Below, one piece after another: positions 43,532-52,833 of a DNA stretch of 64,000 bases. Where the stretch lies: positions 82,748-146,747 of the forward strand of contig JAVEYW010000012.1 in the NCBI GenBank assembly GCA_034003325.1. Direction: 5' to 3'. Every line of letters starts with the position of its first letter. Positions within the stretch are counted from its first letter, which is position 1. The position numbers and the translations under genes are program-made. The notes beneath the pieces are model-generated. The model had not been told where the DNA came from and made no database searches. It was given only the letters and a program-made list of their open reading frames with translations. This DNA comes from Desulfobacterales bacterium (GTDB lineage: Bacteria > Desulfobacterota > Desulfobacteria > Desulfobacterales > JAFDDL01).

Positions 43532-45862
43532 ATGATAAATAAAATTGCAGAATATACTCTGAAATTTCGAATCTTAATTCTGGCGTTGATACTTGTTGTG
43601 ACCGTAGTGTTCGGTTATTTTATCAAAGACATTAAGATTTCGACAGACTTTGATGACCTTATGTCCCACAAGCATGACTATATCAAGACATTTAAGCAAT
43701 ATAGAGAGAAGTTTGGAGGAGCAAACGATGTTTATATCGTATTAGAAACAAAGGAAGGAGATATTTTTAACTCCGACATTTTAAATAAGGTTAGGGACAT
43801 TCAACAGCAATTGCATTTAATCCCGGGGGTAAATCATTATCAGGTTATTTCACTTGCTTCATCAAAATTAAAAGTGGTCGAACCGGTTTTTGACGCGATT
43901 GAAACCGCAGTTCTAATGGAGGATGTTCCGCAGAATGAAAAGGAATTGGTCAAGTTAAAAAAGAATGTAAAAAATGATAAGACAATTAATGGCGTATGGG
44001 TTTCTGTAGACGGTAAGGCAACCCTCATAAAAGCAAGCTTTCACGAGAAGCTGATAGATTATCCTCTAGTTTTCAATAGCATCAAAAAGATCATTAATGA
44101 ACATAAGAATGACCGCATTGATATTTACGCTGTAGGTCATCCAATGGTCGTAGGTTACATTTATGATCTTTCCGTTCAAACGTATGTGTTCTTGATATTG
44201 AGTCTTTTGGGTATTATTGCTGCTTTGTATTTTTATTTCAGGTATATCGCAGGTGTTTTACTGCCCTTGATCTCGGCCTTCCTCAGCGCCACGATTTCAC
44301 TTAGCTTTTTCCCCCTGTTTAATATCAGCTTTGATCCGCTCTTCATCGTCATACCTTTTCTTATTACCGCTCGAACCATAAGTCATACGGTTCAGATGAT
44401 GTCCCGCTTTGGAGAAGAATATGTAAAGGATCAAAATCGGTTTCTATCCGCCAAACGCTCACTGACCGGACTGTTTGCCCCAGGTGTGCTGGGCACTGTT
44501 ACAGATGCCGCCGGTATTTTCCTGGTAGCGGTAGCGCCGATTCCGATTCTGCAAAAATTGGCATTGACGTGCGGTTTATGGGTTCTTACCATAATCGTTT
44601 CTGTTGTGATTACCATTCCCATCCTTTTAACCCTAGTGCCAGTGCCTAAAAGGATGAAGGAAGGGAAAGTTCATACGGAAGGGACAGGTATAATAGAGAT
44701 CCTTCTTGCTAAACTCGGCGTATATGCCACAGGGAGAGGACGGTGGGGAATTGTAATTGTCACGATTATCATTGTTGGGGTATCCGCCATCCTGGCGAAA
44801 GACGTCACAATAGGCGAGAGTAAACCAGGTTCGCCTCTTTTGTGGTCAGATCATGAATATAATACCAATGCGATCAAAATGAACAAACGCTTTCTGGGTT
44901 TTGACAACTTGATCGTTATCCTGGAGGGTGACCCTGGGACTGAACTGCCGATGATAAATCCTGGCATAGCCAATATAATGGAAAATTTTCAGCACACCAT
45001 GCAATTCGATCCAAATTTGGGGGGGTCGGGTTCATATGTGGATGTGTTAAGCAGCATCAATAAGATTTTTCATAATGGGGATCCCAAATGGGAACTCGTT
45101 AATGATAACAAATACCTGATGGGCAATCTGTTCTATATGTTCCTGGCTGGCTCAGATCCGGGTGATTTTGAAAGTATGGTTGGCCCGGGTTATCAATACT
45201 CGATGATTAACTTTTTTTATCGAGATCATGTCGGAAGTACTGTTGGAAAGGCGCTGAGTACCGCGAAGGAGTTTATTGCGGGCAACCCTCTGCCGAACGC
45301 CAAGTTCAGACTGGCAGGGGGCATTATGGGGGTTCATGCTGCAATGAATGAGGTCGTCGCCAATTCAGAGCTATTGAACCTGGCATTGATTTTTGCTGCG
45401 GTTTTCTTCTTAAGCGCGTTTACCTATCAATCATTTTATGCAGGTCTTATTCTCATTATACCATTGGGGATAGCCCAGATATTAACCAACGCGTTTATGG
45501 CGGTGGCGAATATCGGCATAAACGTCAATACCCTTCCGGTTGCTTCGCTCGGTGTTGGAATCGGAGTGGATTATGGCATATACATACTCAGTCGTATTAA
45601 GGAAGAAATACCGAATGCGAAGGATATGCAAGAAGGCGTAGCGAATGGCATAAGAACCACAGGACGAGCCATATTTTTTACAGCAACGACTCTTTCATTG
45701 GGCGTTATTTTCTGGGCTTTCTCACCACTTCGATTTCAAGCGGAAATGGGGCTCCTCCTGTTCTTGATATTAATTTTTAATATGTTGGGAGCAATGATTA
45801 TTATTCCAACTTTGATATCCATATTTACGCCTAAATTTATGCGGAAAAAGGCTATGATTTAA
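43532..45862 (+). CDS. MMPL/RND-superfamily transporter
   Basis: A 776-residue membrane protein with the two-fold RND layout. TM1 (~12-32) is followed by a periplasmic loop (~35-200) with KISTDFDDLMSHKHDY, a block of TMs (~210-400, including SAFLSATISLSFFPLFNISFDPLF), a second loop (~420-620) and a second TM block ending in GVGIGVDYGIYILSRIKEE and GRAIFFTATTLSLGVIFW. This is the hydrophobe-amphiphile/MMPL type. It begins 12 bases after the ATPase gene, so it is transcriptionally joined with the reductase genes. Export of waste or periplasmic handling of a lipophilic substrate or product is likely. Confidence 0.9.
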   Translation: MINKIAEYTLKFRILILALILVVTVVFGYFIKDIKISTDFDDLMSHKHDYIKTFKQYREKFGGANDVYIVLETKEGDIFNSDILNKVRDIQQQLHLIPGVNHYQVISLASSKLKVVEPVFDAIETAVLMEDVPQNEKELVKLKKNVKNDKTINGVWVSVDGKATLIKASFHEKLIDYPLVFNSIKKIINEHKNDRIDIYAVGHPMVVGYIYDLSVQTYVFLILSLLGIIAALYFYFRYIAGVLLPLISAFLSATISLSFFPLFNISFDPLFIVIPFLITARTISHTVQMMSRFGEEYVKDQNRFLSAKRSLTGLFAPGVLGTVTDAAGIFLVAVAPIPILQKLALTCGLWVLTIIVSVVITIPILLTLVPVPKRMKEGKVHTEGTGIIEILLAKLGVYATGRGRWGIVIVTIIIVGVSAILAKDVTIGESKPGSPLLWSDHEYNTNAIKMNKRFLGFDNLIVILEGDPGTELPMINPGIANIMENFQHTMQFDPNLGGSGSYVDVLSSINKIFHNGDPKWELVNDNKYLMGNLFYMFLAGSDPGDFESMVGPGYQYSMINFFYRDHVGSTVGKALSTAKEFIAGNPLPNAKFRLAGGIMGVHAAMNEVVANSELLNLALIFAAVFFLSAFTYQSFYAGLILIIPLGIAQILTNAFMAVANIGINVNTLPVASLGVGIGVDYGIYILSRIKEEIPNAKDMQEGVANGIRTTGRAIFFTATTLSLGVIFWAFSPLRFQAEMGLLLFLILIFNMLGAMIIIPTLISIFTPKFMRKKAMI

Positions 45863-45898
45863 TTCAATTTAGAAGTGAAAATTTAAGGGCCTCTAAAA

Positions 45899-46969
45899 AT
45901 GAATACAAAAAATTATCGTTCTTCCCAAAGCTTTTTGCTGATCAGCCTGACAGTTATTCTTATTTACGGTTTTAATACAATTAATCCCCAGCGCACAGAT
46001 GCTGCTGAAAGCAGTCAATTGATTTTCAACTCTAAGTCTTTGGAGTTTATAAACCGTTTTGATCGGTTTTATGATGTGTCATCGGTCAAAGAACAAATAT
46101 TTATTTCCGGTCATTTTGGTGCGGTGCTGCGGTCAATTGATAGTGGTGAAACATGGGAAAGACTTAAGACCCCTACCAACAAACCGTTGTTAGGCATTGA
46201 ATCCATAAATGAAAAAATAGTTTGGGCGGTCGGCGGGGATGGCGCAGTGATTCATACAAAAGACGGCGGGGAAACTTGGACCTTAATAGAAATCGGCACC
46301 ACCGAACAGTTATTTCAAGTTGAATTTATTAACGAGCAGAAGGGATGGATTGTCGGAGCGTATGGAACTCTGCTGTATACATCAGATGGCGGCAAGAATT
46401 GGGAAGATCATGGTGAAAAGGTAGTACTACCATACGATGAATTTGAAGCAGAAATTCATCCCATGTTGAATGATATTTATTTTGTGGATGAGCTAACGGG
46501 ATGGCTGGTGGGTGAGAATGGAACCGTATTCAACACCATAGACGGAGGAGAAAACTGGTCTTATGAAAAGATTATCGTAGAACAGCGGATCCCATATTTA
46601 AAAGCCGTCTTTTTTCAAAGCCCCGAAAAGGGGGTAATAATTGGAGAGCAAGGAATCTTATTGCAAACGAACAACGGAGGGGAAGACTGGCGGTTCACAA
46701 CTCTCAATACAGATTATTCGTTATTTGATGTATCCGGAGATAGCAATGGCTATATCATCGTTGGTGATAATGGCCTGGGTATCTCGCTCGAGCCAAACGA
46801 AGCCGGTCTAAACCAAAAATATCTATTTCGCGAGAATGGAAAATATGGATGGATCAGTGGCGTTGATATATCCCCATCAGGAAGAATAGTCGCGTGTGGC
46901 ACCAACGGTTCAATTATGGTTTCTCATGGTTCTAATATAGAATGGACTATATTCGGGCCTATTAATTAA
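45899..46969 (+). CDS. YCF48-family beta-propeller protein (Sec-exported)
   Basis: A 356-residue protein with an N-terminal signal (~12-35). Repeated Asp-box/BNR-like blades follow: GWIVGAYGTLLYTSDGGKNW, GWLVGENGTVFNTIDGGENW and GVIIGEQGILLQTNNGGEDW, a pattern named YCF48. Homologues occur with RND pumps, DUF1302 and DUF1329 proteins in degraders of hydrophobic compounds; the biochemical role is not settled. It lies between the MMPL and DUF1329 genes, on the same strand and in the same operon. Confidence 0.85.
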   Translation: MNTKNYRSSQSFLLISLTVILIYGFNTINPQRTDAAESSQLIFNSKSLEFINRFDRFYDVSSVKEQIFISGHFGAVLRSIDSGETWERLKTPTNKPLLGIESINEKIVWAVGGDGAVIHTKDGGETWTLIEIGTTEQLFQVEFINEQKGWIVGAYGTLLYTSDGGKNWEDHGEKVVLPYDEFEAEIHPMLNDIYFVDELTGWLVGENGTVFNTIDGGENWSYEKIIVEQRIPYLKAVFFQSPEKGVIIGEQGILLQTNNGGEDWRFTTLNTDYSLFDVSGDSNGYIIVGDNGLGISLEPNEAGLNQKYLFRENGKYGWISGVDISPSGRIVACGTNGSIMVSHGSNIEWTIFGPIN

Positions 46970-47081
46970 AGGTCAGTTTAGTACTTATGAAACGATGTTG
47001 AGTATGAGGGTTGCCTATTAATTCGCTTTTTTGAAAAAACCAGGCGTAAAAACCAACCGAAAATAACCAAGGAGGATTGCC

Positions 47082-48503
47082 ATGAATTTTATTCGGAACA
47101 GTGCCCGTTTCATCTTGGCCTTAATTTTACTGATTCTGACATCTCATCTGGCCAGTGCCCAGGAAAGAGAATGGATCAAAATTGCCGAGACAGAAGATCC
47201 TGCTGAGCTTGAAAAAGTGGTATTCAAACTCAGCGAAGCAGATATTGAAGGTTATCATAAATTGCTAGCAGATAGGGGAATAAAGATCGGAGACAAGATC
47301 GATGGAAGCAATGCAGAAAAAGTAAAGGGACTGCTTCCAGATATTATCTATGACTTTTTCCTTAAAAACGGCTGGAATTTTTATGTTCGGGAAACCGAAT
47401 CCTGGAGCCCGCCGAATCGATGGTTGGCCGCTACAAAAGTGTATCACAAGAATGTTAAGCTTAAACCGGATAAAAACCTCGAAAACTATGTTGGCGGTAC
47501 ACCGTTTCCATTTCCTTCTGTGGATGACCCCGATGCCGGTTACAAGGCAATGTGGAATCTTTTCTATCGTCCTTTGGGAGACTGTTGGGATCTGTATTGG
47601 ATGCTTCACTGGATAGACGCAGAAAATGGAGTCGATCGCTCTCAGGACTGGATGGCCTGGGTTCGTCCATCTGAAACTCGTTTGTTCAGCGGTAAAATCA
47701 TTCCGGAAAAGGAACTTGACGATACAAGAGCCATATATCACGTAGGGGGCGTTAATCCTTTCGATATTGCCGGAATGTGGACATTCCAATTTAAGAAGAA
47801 CAATGGGACATTCGATGATCTTTGGGCTTATGTTCCCGGTTCACGAAGGGTTCGTCGCACGTCGTTTGGTAACAAGCAGGTTTTCGTTGGATCCGACATG
47901 ATCAATGATGATACAATGTACGGTTACAGTGGTCAGATATCATGGTTTGATAATGCCAAGCTTCTGGGTATCGTACCTATGTTCGGAAACCTGCACGATA
48001 AATTGCCGCCGCTGGAAGTGGACAAAGACGGGAAATATAAAACAAATTATCTTGACACCAAAAATCCCCCCTATTGGAATCAAAACGGGGGAACTTGGGA
48101 AATTCGGCCCATGTGGGTGGTTGAAGCGATTTACAATGATCCGAATTATCCCTATAGCAGGAGATTATTGTGGATAGATTGCGAAACCAAGTGGGTGGTA
48201 TATCATGCGATGTATGACCAGAAAGGGGAACTCTGGAAATTACAGATGAACAGCCAGAGGGGATACAGTAAAGACAACAGCCCCTATTATCAGGCCATGA
48301 TTGATAAATTCCGGCCGGATGCAACAAGAATTGGATGGAAGGATTATCCGAAGGGATTTATTGTCGGCGGATACCAATTAGCGGTAGATGCGCAGGCTAT
48401 GCATGCCACCTCATTCGATACAAATTGTAAGGATCATCTCTACACGGATAAGATTGCAGAGGATGATCTGACTCTTCAAGCCTTACAGAAAAAATCGCAT
48501 TAA
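47082..48503 (+). CDS. DUF1329 outer-membrane-associated protein (LolB-like fold)
   Basis: A 473-residue exported protein with AAGGAGG upstream and a signal peptide cut after ASA (~26). The DUF1329 traits are visible: YVPGSRRVRRTSFGNKQVFVGSDMINDDTMYGY (in part), and YNDPNYPYSRRLLWIDCETKWVVYHAMYDQKGELW. Related proteins lie next to DUF1302 barrels and MMPL pumps. They may shuttle a lipophilic ligand between inner membrane and outer barrel. It is the last gene of the long block; a strong terminator follows 54 bases later. Confidence 0.87.
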   Translation: MNFIRNSARFILALILLILTSHLASAQEREWIKIAETEDPAELEKVVFKLSEADIEGYHKLLADRGIKIGDKIDGSNAEKVKGLLPDIIYDFFLKNGWNFYVRETESWSPPNRWLAATKVYHKNVKLKPDKNLENYVGGTPFPFPSVDDPDAGYKAMWNLFYRPLGDCWDLYWMLHWIDAENGVDRSQDWMAWVRPSETRLFSGKIIPEKELDDTRAIYHVGGVNPFDIAGMWTFQFKKNNGTFDDLWAYVPGSRRVRRTSFGNKQVFVGSDMINDDTMYGYSGQISWFDNAKLLGIVPMFGNLHDKLPPLEVDKDGKYKTNYLDTKNPPYWNQNGGTWEIRPMWVVEAIYNDPNYPYSRRLLWIDCETKWVVYHAMYDQKGELWKLQMNSQRGYSKDNSPYYQAMIDKFRPDATRIGWKDYPKGFIVGGYQLAVDAQAMHATSFDTNCKDHLYTDKIAEDDLTLQALQKKSH

Positions 48504-48556
48504 TGATCTTTTTGAAATCCTATGTGATGTGTCGGAATTCCCTTCACACCCGTAGA

Positions 48557-48594
48557 AACTGGCATCCATAACAAATCAGATGGATGCCGGTTTT
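48557..48594 (+). terminator. Rho-independent terminator closing the long catabolic operon
   Basis: GGCATCCAT and ATGGATGCC form a perfect nine-bp stem, extended by AAAC/GTTT pairs, with a ten-base loop and TTTT after it. It lies 54 bases past the DUF1329 stop and before the alcohol dehydrogenase remnant. Confidence 0.85.
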
Positions 48595-48624
48595 ACGGGG
48601 AGGATGCACGAGGTGTTTTAAATC

Positions 48625-48975
48625 ATGAAAGCAGCCCTATGGTACAATCAGAAAGATATTTGTGTTGAAGATATACCTGTAACCGGAGTGCTCCCCGGTC
48701 ATGTGAAAATAAAGATAAAATGTTGCGGAATTTACGGTTCGGATTTTCACGAATATATGGCAGGACCGATACTAATAATGACCAAACATCCACACCCATT
48801 GACCGGAATAAAGTCGCCACCGGTTGTTATGGGACATGAGTTCGTAGGCGAGGTCATAGAAATCGGTTCCCAGGCATCCAAATTTCAAATAGGTGACAGA
48901 GTCGCTGTAGCCGAGGGGTTTGAGGAGCTTGCCAATAATTTAGATAAACATTATAAAATACTCGTTTATCCATAA
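48625..48975 (+). pseudogene. Zn-dependent medium-chain alcohol dehydrogenase with internal deletion
   Basis: The frame encodes the GroES-like N-terminal domain of a 2,3-butanediol/threonine-dehydrogenase-type enzyme (CCGIYGSDFHEYMAGP, VVMGHEFVGEVIEIG, FQIGDRVAVAE). It then jumps directly to GFEELANNLDKHYKILVYP, a typical C-terminal end. Roughly 220 residues, comprising the structural Zn site and the Rossmann domain, are missing without loss of frame. The product cannot bind NAD, so I call it a pseudogene. Confidence 0.75.
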
Positions 48976-48995
48976 CCTTTTATATGGAGTTTCCA

Positions 48996-50294
48996 ATGAA
49001 CGAAGATGAAAAAAAACAAGGAATGGATTTTTTTGTTGAATCCAGAAAAGTGACTTCCGGGGCGGGAAAAATAAATTATCTTCAACGCTCTAAGGAGATT
49101 TCGGGAGAGTATATGGCAAAGTACATCCAAGATGGATGGGAGGCCAAAAGATCCGGAAGTAACAAAATCTGTTGGGTGACGGTCCCTGTTCCTCTTTCCC
49201 TGATGTATTCATTTGACATATATATCTTCCAACCGGAGTTAGACGGTGCTTTTGCTGCATATATGGGTGAATCAGTCAAGTGGCAAATGAAAGCCGAAAA
49301 GTTAGATTATTCAGTTGATCTTTGTTCCTACGATAGGGTGAACTTGGGAAAATCTATCTCCGGAGCAGGTGAAGCCGAAAATGCACTACCACCCCCTGAT
49401 TTTTTAGTGACAGCCCGCAGCAATTGTAACACCTATATTCATTGGTGGGAAATGTTGGCAAGACACTACGATATTCCATTGTTTGTATTTGATATCCCGT
49501 TTTGGGACAGAGGACTTAAGGATCCCATTCCCAAACATTACGAAGAATACTGGATCAAAAGGTCCTATGACCTTATTAATTTTTTGGAACAACAGACTGG
49601 CCAAAAATTCGACCACGACAGGTACTTGGAAAATATCGGATATGAACTGGAAACCAGGGAACTCTGGGATGCGATTACCAAATCTTCCCAAATGAAACCT
49701 AGCCCTATAAATGAATGGGATCTTCTGTTCCCAATGCTGCCGATCGTCTGGTGGCGAGGCCGAAAAGATGCAGTAGATATATACAAAGAAGTTAAAAAAG
49801 AAATTGATGAGCGAATAGCAAAGGGTATCACCGCCATCCCAAACGAAAAATATCGTTTGCTTTTTGTGAGCAACCCCCCTTGGTTCAGGCTGGACATGCT
49901 ACCGCAATGGCTTGCCGAAGTTGACGCTGTTTTTGTTGTTTCTATGGTCAACCGGATGTTCCTTGATTATACTGAGGTCGGCGTCGGAAACTTTGAAGAG
50001 ACGATGCGGGGTTTTGCAAAACAGTACCTTAATTACAATATTGAGAATCGAATTAAATGGGGGGAAGAACTAATCAGGGATTGGAGCTGTGATGCGATGG
50101 CACTGATGGACAATCGCGGATGTAAAATTATTGCTTACCCAATACCTGAAATGGCATCAGAGCTTGAACGCAGGGTCGGCATACCGTGTCTGAGGTTTGA
50201 AGGCAACATGGCTGATCCAAGGGACTTCAATGACGAAAAGGTGAGGGCCCAGTTTGAAAATTTTGTTGAGATGCTTGAACAGAGGAAGGGATAA
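48996..50294 (+). CDS. Second BcrB/BzdO-like aryl-CoA reductase subunit
   Basis: A 432-residue paralogue of the 39.5-kb gene with the same Cys positions: VDLCSYDRVNLGKS, TARSNCNTYIHWWEMLARH and MDNRGCKIIAYP. I chose ATG 48996, which has GGAG 8 bases upstream, over ATG 48984. It pairs with the BzdN-like subunit that follows. Sequence differences from the first copy are substantial across the whole length, so it is not a recent duplication and probably serves another substrate or step. Confidence 0.82.
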   Translation: MNEDEKKQGMDFFVESRKVTSGAGKINYLQRSKEISGEYMAKYIQDGWEAKRSGSNKICWVTVPVPLSLMYSFDIYIFQPELDGAFAAYMGESVKWQMKAEKLDYSVDLCSYDRVNLGKSISGAGEAENALPPPDFLVTARSNCNTYIHWWEMLARHYDIPLFVFDIPFWDRGLKDPIPKHYEEYWIKRSYDLINFLEQQTGQKFDHDRYLENIGYELETRELWDAITKSSQMKPSPINEWDLLFPMLPIVWWRGRKDAVDIYKEVKKEIDERIAKGITAIPNEKYRLLFVSNPPWFRLDMLPQWLAEVDAVFVVSMVNRMFLDYTEVGVGNFEETMRGFAKQYLNYNIENRIKWGEELIRDWSCDAMALMDNRGCKIIAYPIPEMASELERRVGIPCLRFEGNMADPRDFNDEKVRAQFENFVEMLEQRKG

Positions 50295-50408
50295 ATTAAC
50301 AACCTCGTTTTATATATTTTGATTCATCATCATCGGCCATAATTAGAGCCAATGTGATTTGGTGGGATTGATAGGGATTCTTTGAATATTTAATGTGGGG
50401 TAAATGCC

Positions 50409-51545
50409 ATGAATAATGCTAATGAATTAATCAGGCCTTTTTCCGACTTCAATAAGTCAATTTCTGAAAATATGCGGAAATTAAAGGAAGAAACCGGAAA
50501 AAAAATGATCGGCTATGATTGTACTTATGTCCCTGTTGAAATGATATTGGCAGCAGACATGATTCCAGTCAGGATGTTGAGCTATCCACAAACGATTACA
50601 CTCGCTGATGCTTCCCTCCAGTCGTTTTCATGCAATATTTGCAGAAGCTACTTAGACCAGCTTTTAAGGGGTCAGTTACAGTATTTAGATGGACTTGTTA
50701 CCCCTAAGGTTTGCGATACTCTACAATACGCTCATGATATTCAGAGACGGCATAGGTGTGTCGATTTTGATTATTTCCTACAGCTACCCGCCGAAACATC
50801 TTCGGATGCGTCAAGGGCTTGGTGGGAACAAGAATTAAAATTATTTAAGGAAGCCCTGGAAAACTTCAGCGGCAATAAAATAACAGATGAAAAATTGGCG
50901 GATGCCATTAAATTGATGAACAAGATCAGAAAAACCCTACGCGATATATATAGAATACGAGTTGAAAAAACGCCGGCAATTTATGGTTATCAAGTTTTGG
51001 AGGTGATTCTGGCGGTAATGCAAGCACCAAGCAGTGATTATGTATTGAAATTGGAAAAGCTACGGGATGATTTGCAGGAAATGGAAGAGATTTCGAGAGA
51101 TAAGATCCGTTTGATGTTAATCGGTTCAACAATTGATTTTACAGAATTGGAGTTGTTGAAGGAATTTGAAAGTTCAAAGGGTATTTTCGTCACGGATGAG
51201 ACATGTACAGGAATGAGGTGGATAATGAAAGATGCTGATACCTCGGGAGATCCTTTCAGATCTATTCTTGATAGCAATTGGTATTCTGGATTTTGTGCAG
51301 CCAAATATCCGAGCGATATCAGATTCGATAATATCAAAAAGCTTGCTGAAACCGCAAAAGTTGAAGGAGCAGTAATTATACTGGAAAAATATTGCGATCC
51401 TTTTGGCTTTGCGGTTCCGGATACAAAAAAATTATTGAACAATATGGGAATCAAAACCCTGTTTATTGAGGCCTCCGAAGTCGGAGCTCTGGGGCAAGTT
51501 AAAACGAGAGCACAGGCTTTTTTCGAGATGATAGGAGGCGTGTAG
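50409..51545 (+). CDS. Second BcrC/BzdN-like aryl-CoA reductase subunit
   Basis: A 378-residue paralogue of the 40.8-kb gene. Motifs are DCTYVPVEMILAADMIPVRM, SFSCNICRSYLDQLLRG, TPKVCDTLQYA, DETCTGMRWIM and LEKYCDPFGFAVPD. The N-terminal Cys of the first copy at the AAGC position is replaced by AADM here, while the other ligand candidates are kept. It follows its partner by 114 bp. The matching ATPase subunits are not next but lie 8 kb further right, past several IS elements. Confidence 0.82.
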   Translation: MNNANELIRPFSDFNKSISENMRKLKEETGKKMIGYDCTYVPVEMILAADMIPVRMLSYPQTITLADASLQSFSCNICRSYLDQLLRGQLQYLDGLVTPKVCDTLQYAHDIQRRHRCVDFDYFLQLPAETSSDASRAWWEQELKLFKEALENFSGNKITDEKLADAIKLMNKIRKTLRDIYRIRVEKTPAIYGYQVLEVILAVMQAPSSDYVLKLEKLRDDLQEMEEISRDKIRLMLIGSTIDFTELELLKEFESSKGIFVTDETCTGMRWIMKDADTSGDPFRSILDSNWYSGFCAAKYPSDIRFDNIKKLAETAKVEGAVIILEKYCDPFGFAVPDTKKLLNNMGIKTLFIEASEVGALGQVKTRAQAFFEMIGGV

Positions 51546-51598
51546 GTAAGGATATGAAATCCAAATCTATTTTGTTTTGGGCTGAAGGAGAGGGCTCA

Positions 51599-51720
51599 AT
51601 GCATAGGCTCGATAATAAAGTTGCAATCATTACTGGTGCAAGTTCGGGCATAGGACAAGGCATCGCTCTATAATTTTTTCGACAAAATGCCAAACTTGCT
51701 CTTATGGACGTCGCAGTCAA
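51599..51720 (+). pseudogene. Short-chain dehydrogenase (SDR) 5' stump
   Basis: An ATG opens the frame MHRLDNKVAIITGASSGIGQ, the classic SDR Rossmann start, and stops at TAA (51671). The same frame goes on past the stop with FFRQNAKLALMDVAV, the next SDR strand. The rest is gone. The 51546-52161 gap holds no intact gene; a 65-codon frame at 51687 looks random. Confidence 0.7.
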
Positions 51721-52161
51721 ATATTCGTTGTATGATAGCAGAACGCCGGCGCTCTTGGCCTTTTATGGATTTATGGCGACCGATTGAGGATCAAACCGAA
51801 GCTATGGGAAAGAGTCCCTACGTAGACCCGAATTTTTTAAAATCCGGTGTGAGCAAGAAAATTTTTGCACGGAATTTTTTATAAAATTGGTCCATTAGCC
51901 ATGTAGCGGGGCAATAAATTCATCGTAGAGGTAAAAATAGGCGGTAGGGATTTAAGGGAAAAGCGTCCTGCTAAAACTTCAGGAAATAGGAATTAGGGGC
52001 ATGTGCCGCTCGTGTCGAGTTTCGTGCAATTCAGGCTATAAAAATCTTTATGTCTGTCGAGGCGGCGGGCACAGGGCAGATCCTTACGTAGAGCCCAGAT
52101 TCCCGGCATAGTCATGACTATAAACAACCTTTTGCGACTCATCAACTGAGAGGATTGATTC
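51721..52161. other. Gap with no intact gene, upstream of the nitroreductase
   Basis: The sequence from the SDR stump to the nitroreductase start shows only scattered short frames. Two short similar blocks containing CCTACGTAGA and CCTTACGTAGA lie near 51815 and 52080. Nothing recognisable otherwise. Confidence 0.35.
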
Positions 52162-52782
52162 ATGGAACTAATAGATGCGATCCGCACCCGGCGAAGTATA
52201 AGAAAATTCAAGCCCGATCCCGTACCTAGAGACATAATTATCAAGATACTTGAGGCCGCAAACCTTGCACCCTCAGCAGGCAATAAACAGTGCTGGGAAT
52301 TTTTAGTTTTACAGCGGTCATTGCTGGATCGTATGCAAAAAATTCTAGTAGATTCTTTTCAGGGGGTATTGGATGCAGTAAGCGAAGATGATTTCAGAGA
52401 AATTGTAAAGGACCTACCGATTCCCTGCGATGATTCTCAAGACAAAGTTGATGGTTTGAAATTGTTTTTTAAATACTTGGGTAACGCCCCACTGGCAATA
52501 ATAGTAACCGTTCCGAAAGCTGAAGATAAGTGGACCATGCATAATAATATAAAAGATGGTTCAGCGGCTACACAAAATCTCCTGCTCGCAGCATGGAATG
52601 AGGGGCTGGGGACTTGCTGGATGACAGGGCCTTTATTTATGAGAGAAAATGAGATTTTTCGCTTTTTGAATATATCCAAACAAAAAGAGATTATCGGAAT
52701 TATTCCTCTCGGTGTTCCTGACCAACATCCCAGTACGCCGATAAAAGTGGATGTACAGAAAATAACTTTTTGGCTTGGCTAA
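52162..52782 (+). CDS. Nitroreductase-family FMN protein (1)
   Basis: A 206-residue protein with the nitroreductase start IRTRRSIRKFKPDPVP, helix ILEAANLAPSAGNKQCWEF (FMN binding), AAAQ-like NLLLAAWNEGLGTCWMTGP and the closing GIIPLGVPDQHP. Such flavoenzymes can be oxidoreductases on enones, nitro groups or quinones. Here it lies in the aryl-CoA-reductase-like island and may take part in ring or acyl-CoA reduction; the substrate is unknown. GAGG precedes the ATG by nine bases. Confidence 0.82.
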   Translation: MELIDAIRTRRSIRKFKPDPVPRDIIIKILEAANLAPSAGNKQCWEFLVLQRSLLDRMQKILVDSFQGVLDAVSEDDFREIVKDLPIPCDDSQDKVDGLKLFFKYLGNAPLAIIVTVPKAEDKWTMHNNIKDGSAATQNLLLAAWNEGLGTCWMTGPLFMRENEIFRFLNISKQKEIIGIIPLGVPDQHPSTPIKVDVQKITFWLG

Positions 52783-52833
52783 AACATCCTCTTTATTATC
52801 GTGACGGTAGCTAAGTCATAAGATATCCAGAAT

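Noticed and set aside
51687..51884. 65-codon frame after the SDR stump
   Set aside because: No protein-like pattern or ribosome site; probably random in a decayed stretch.
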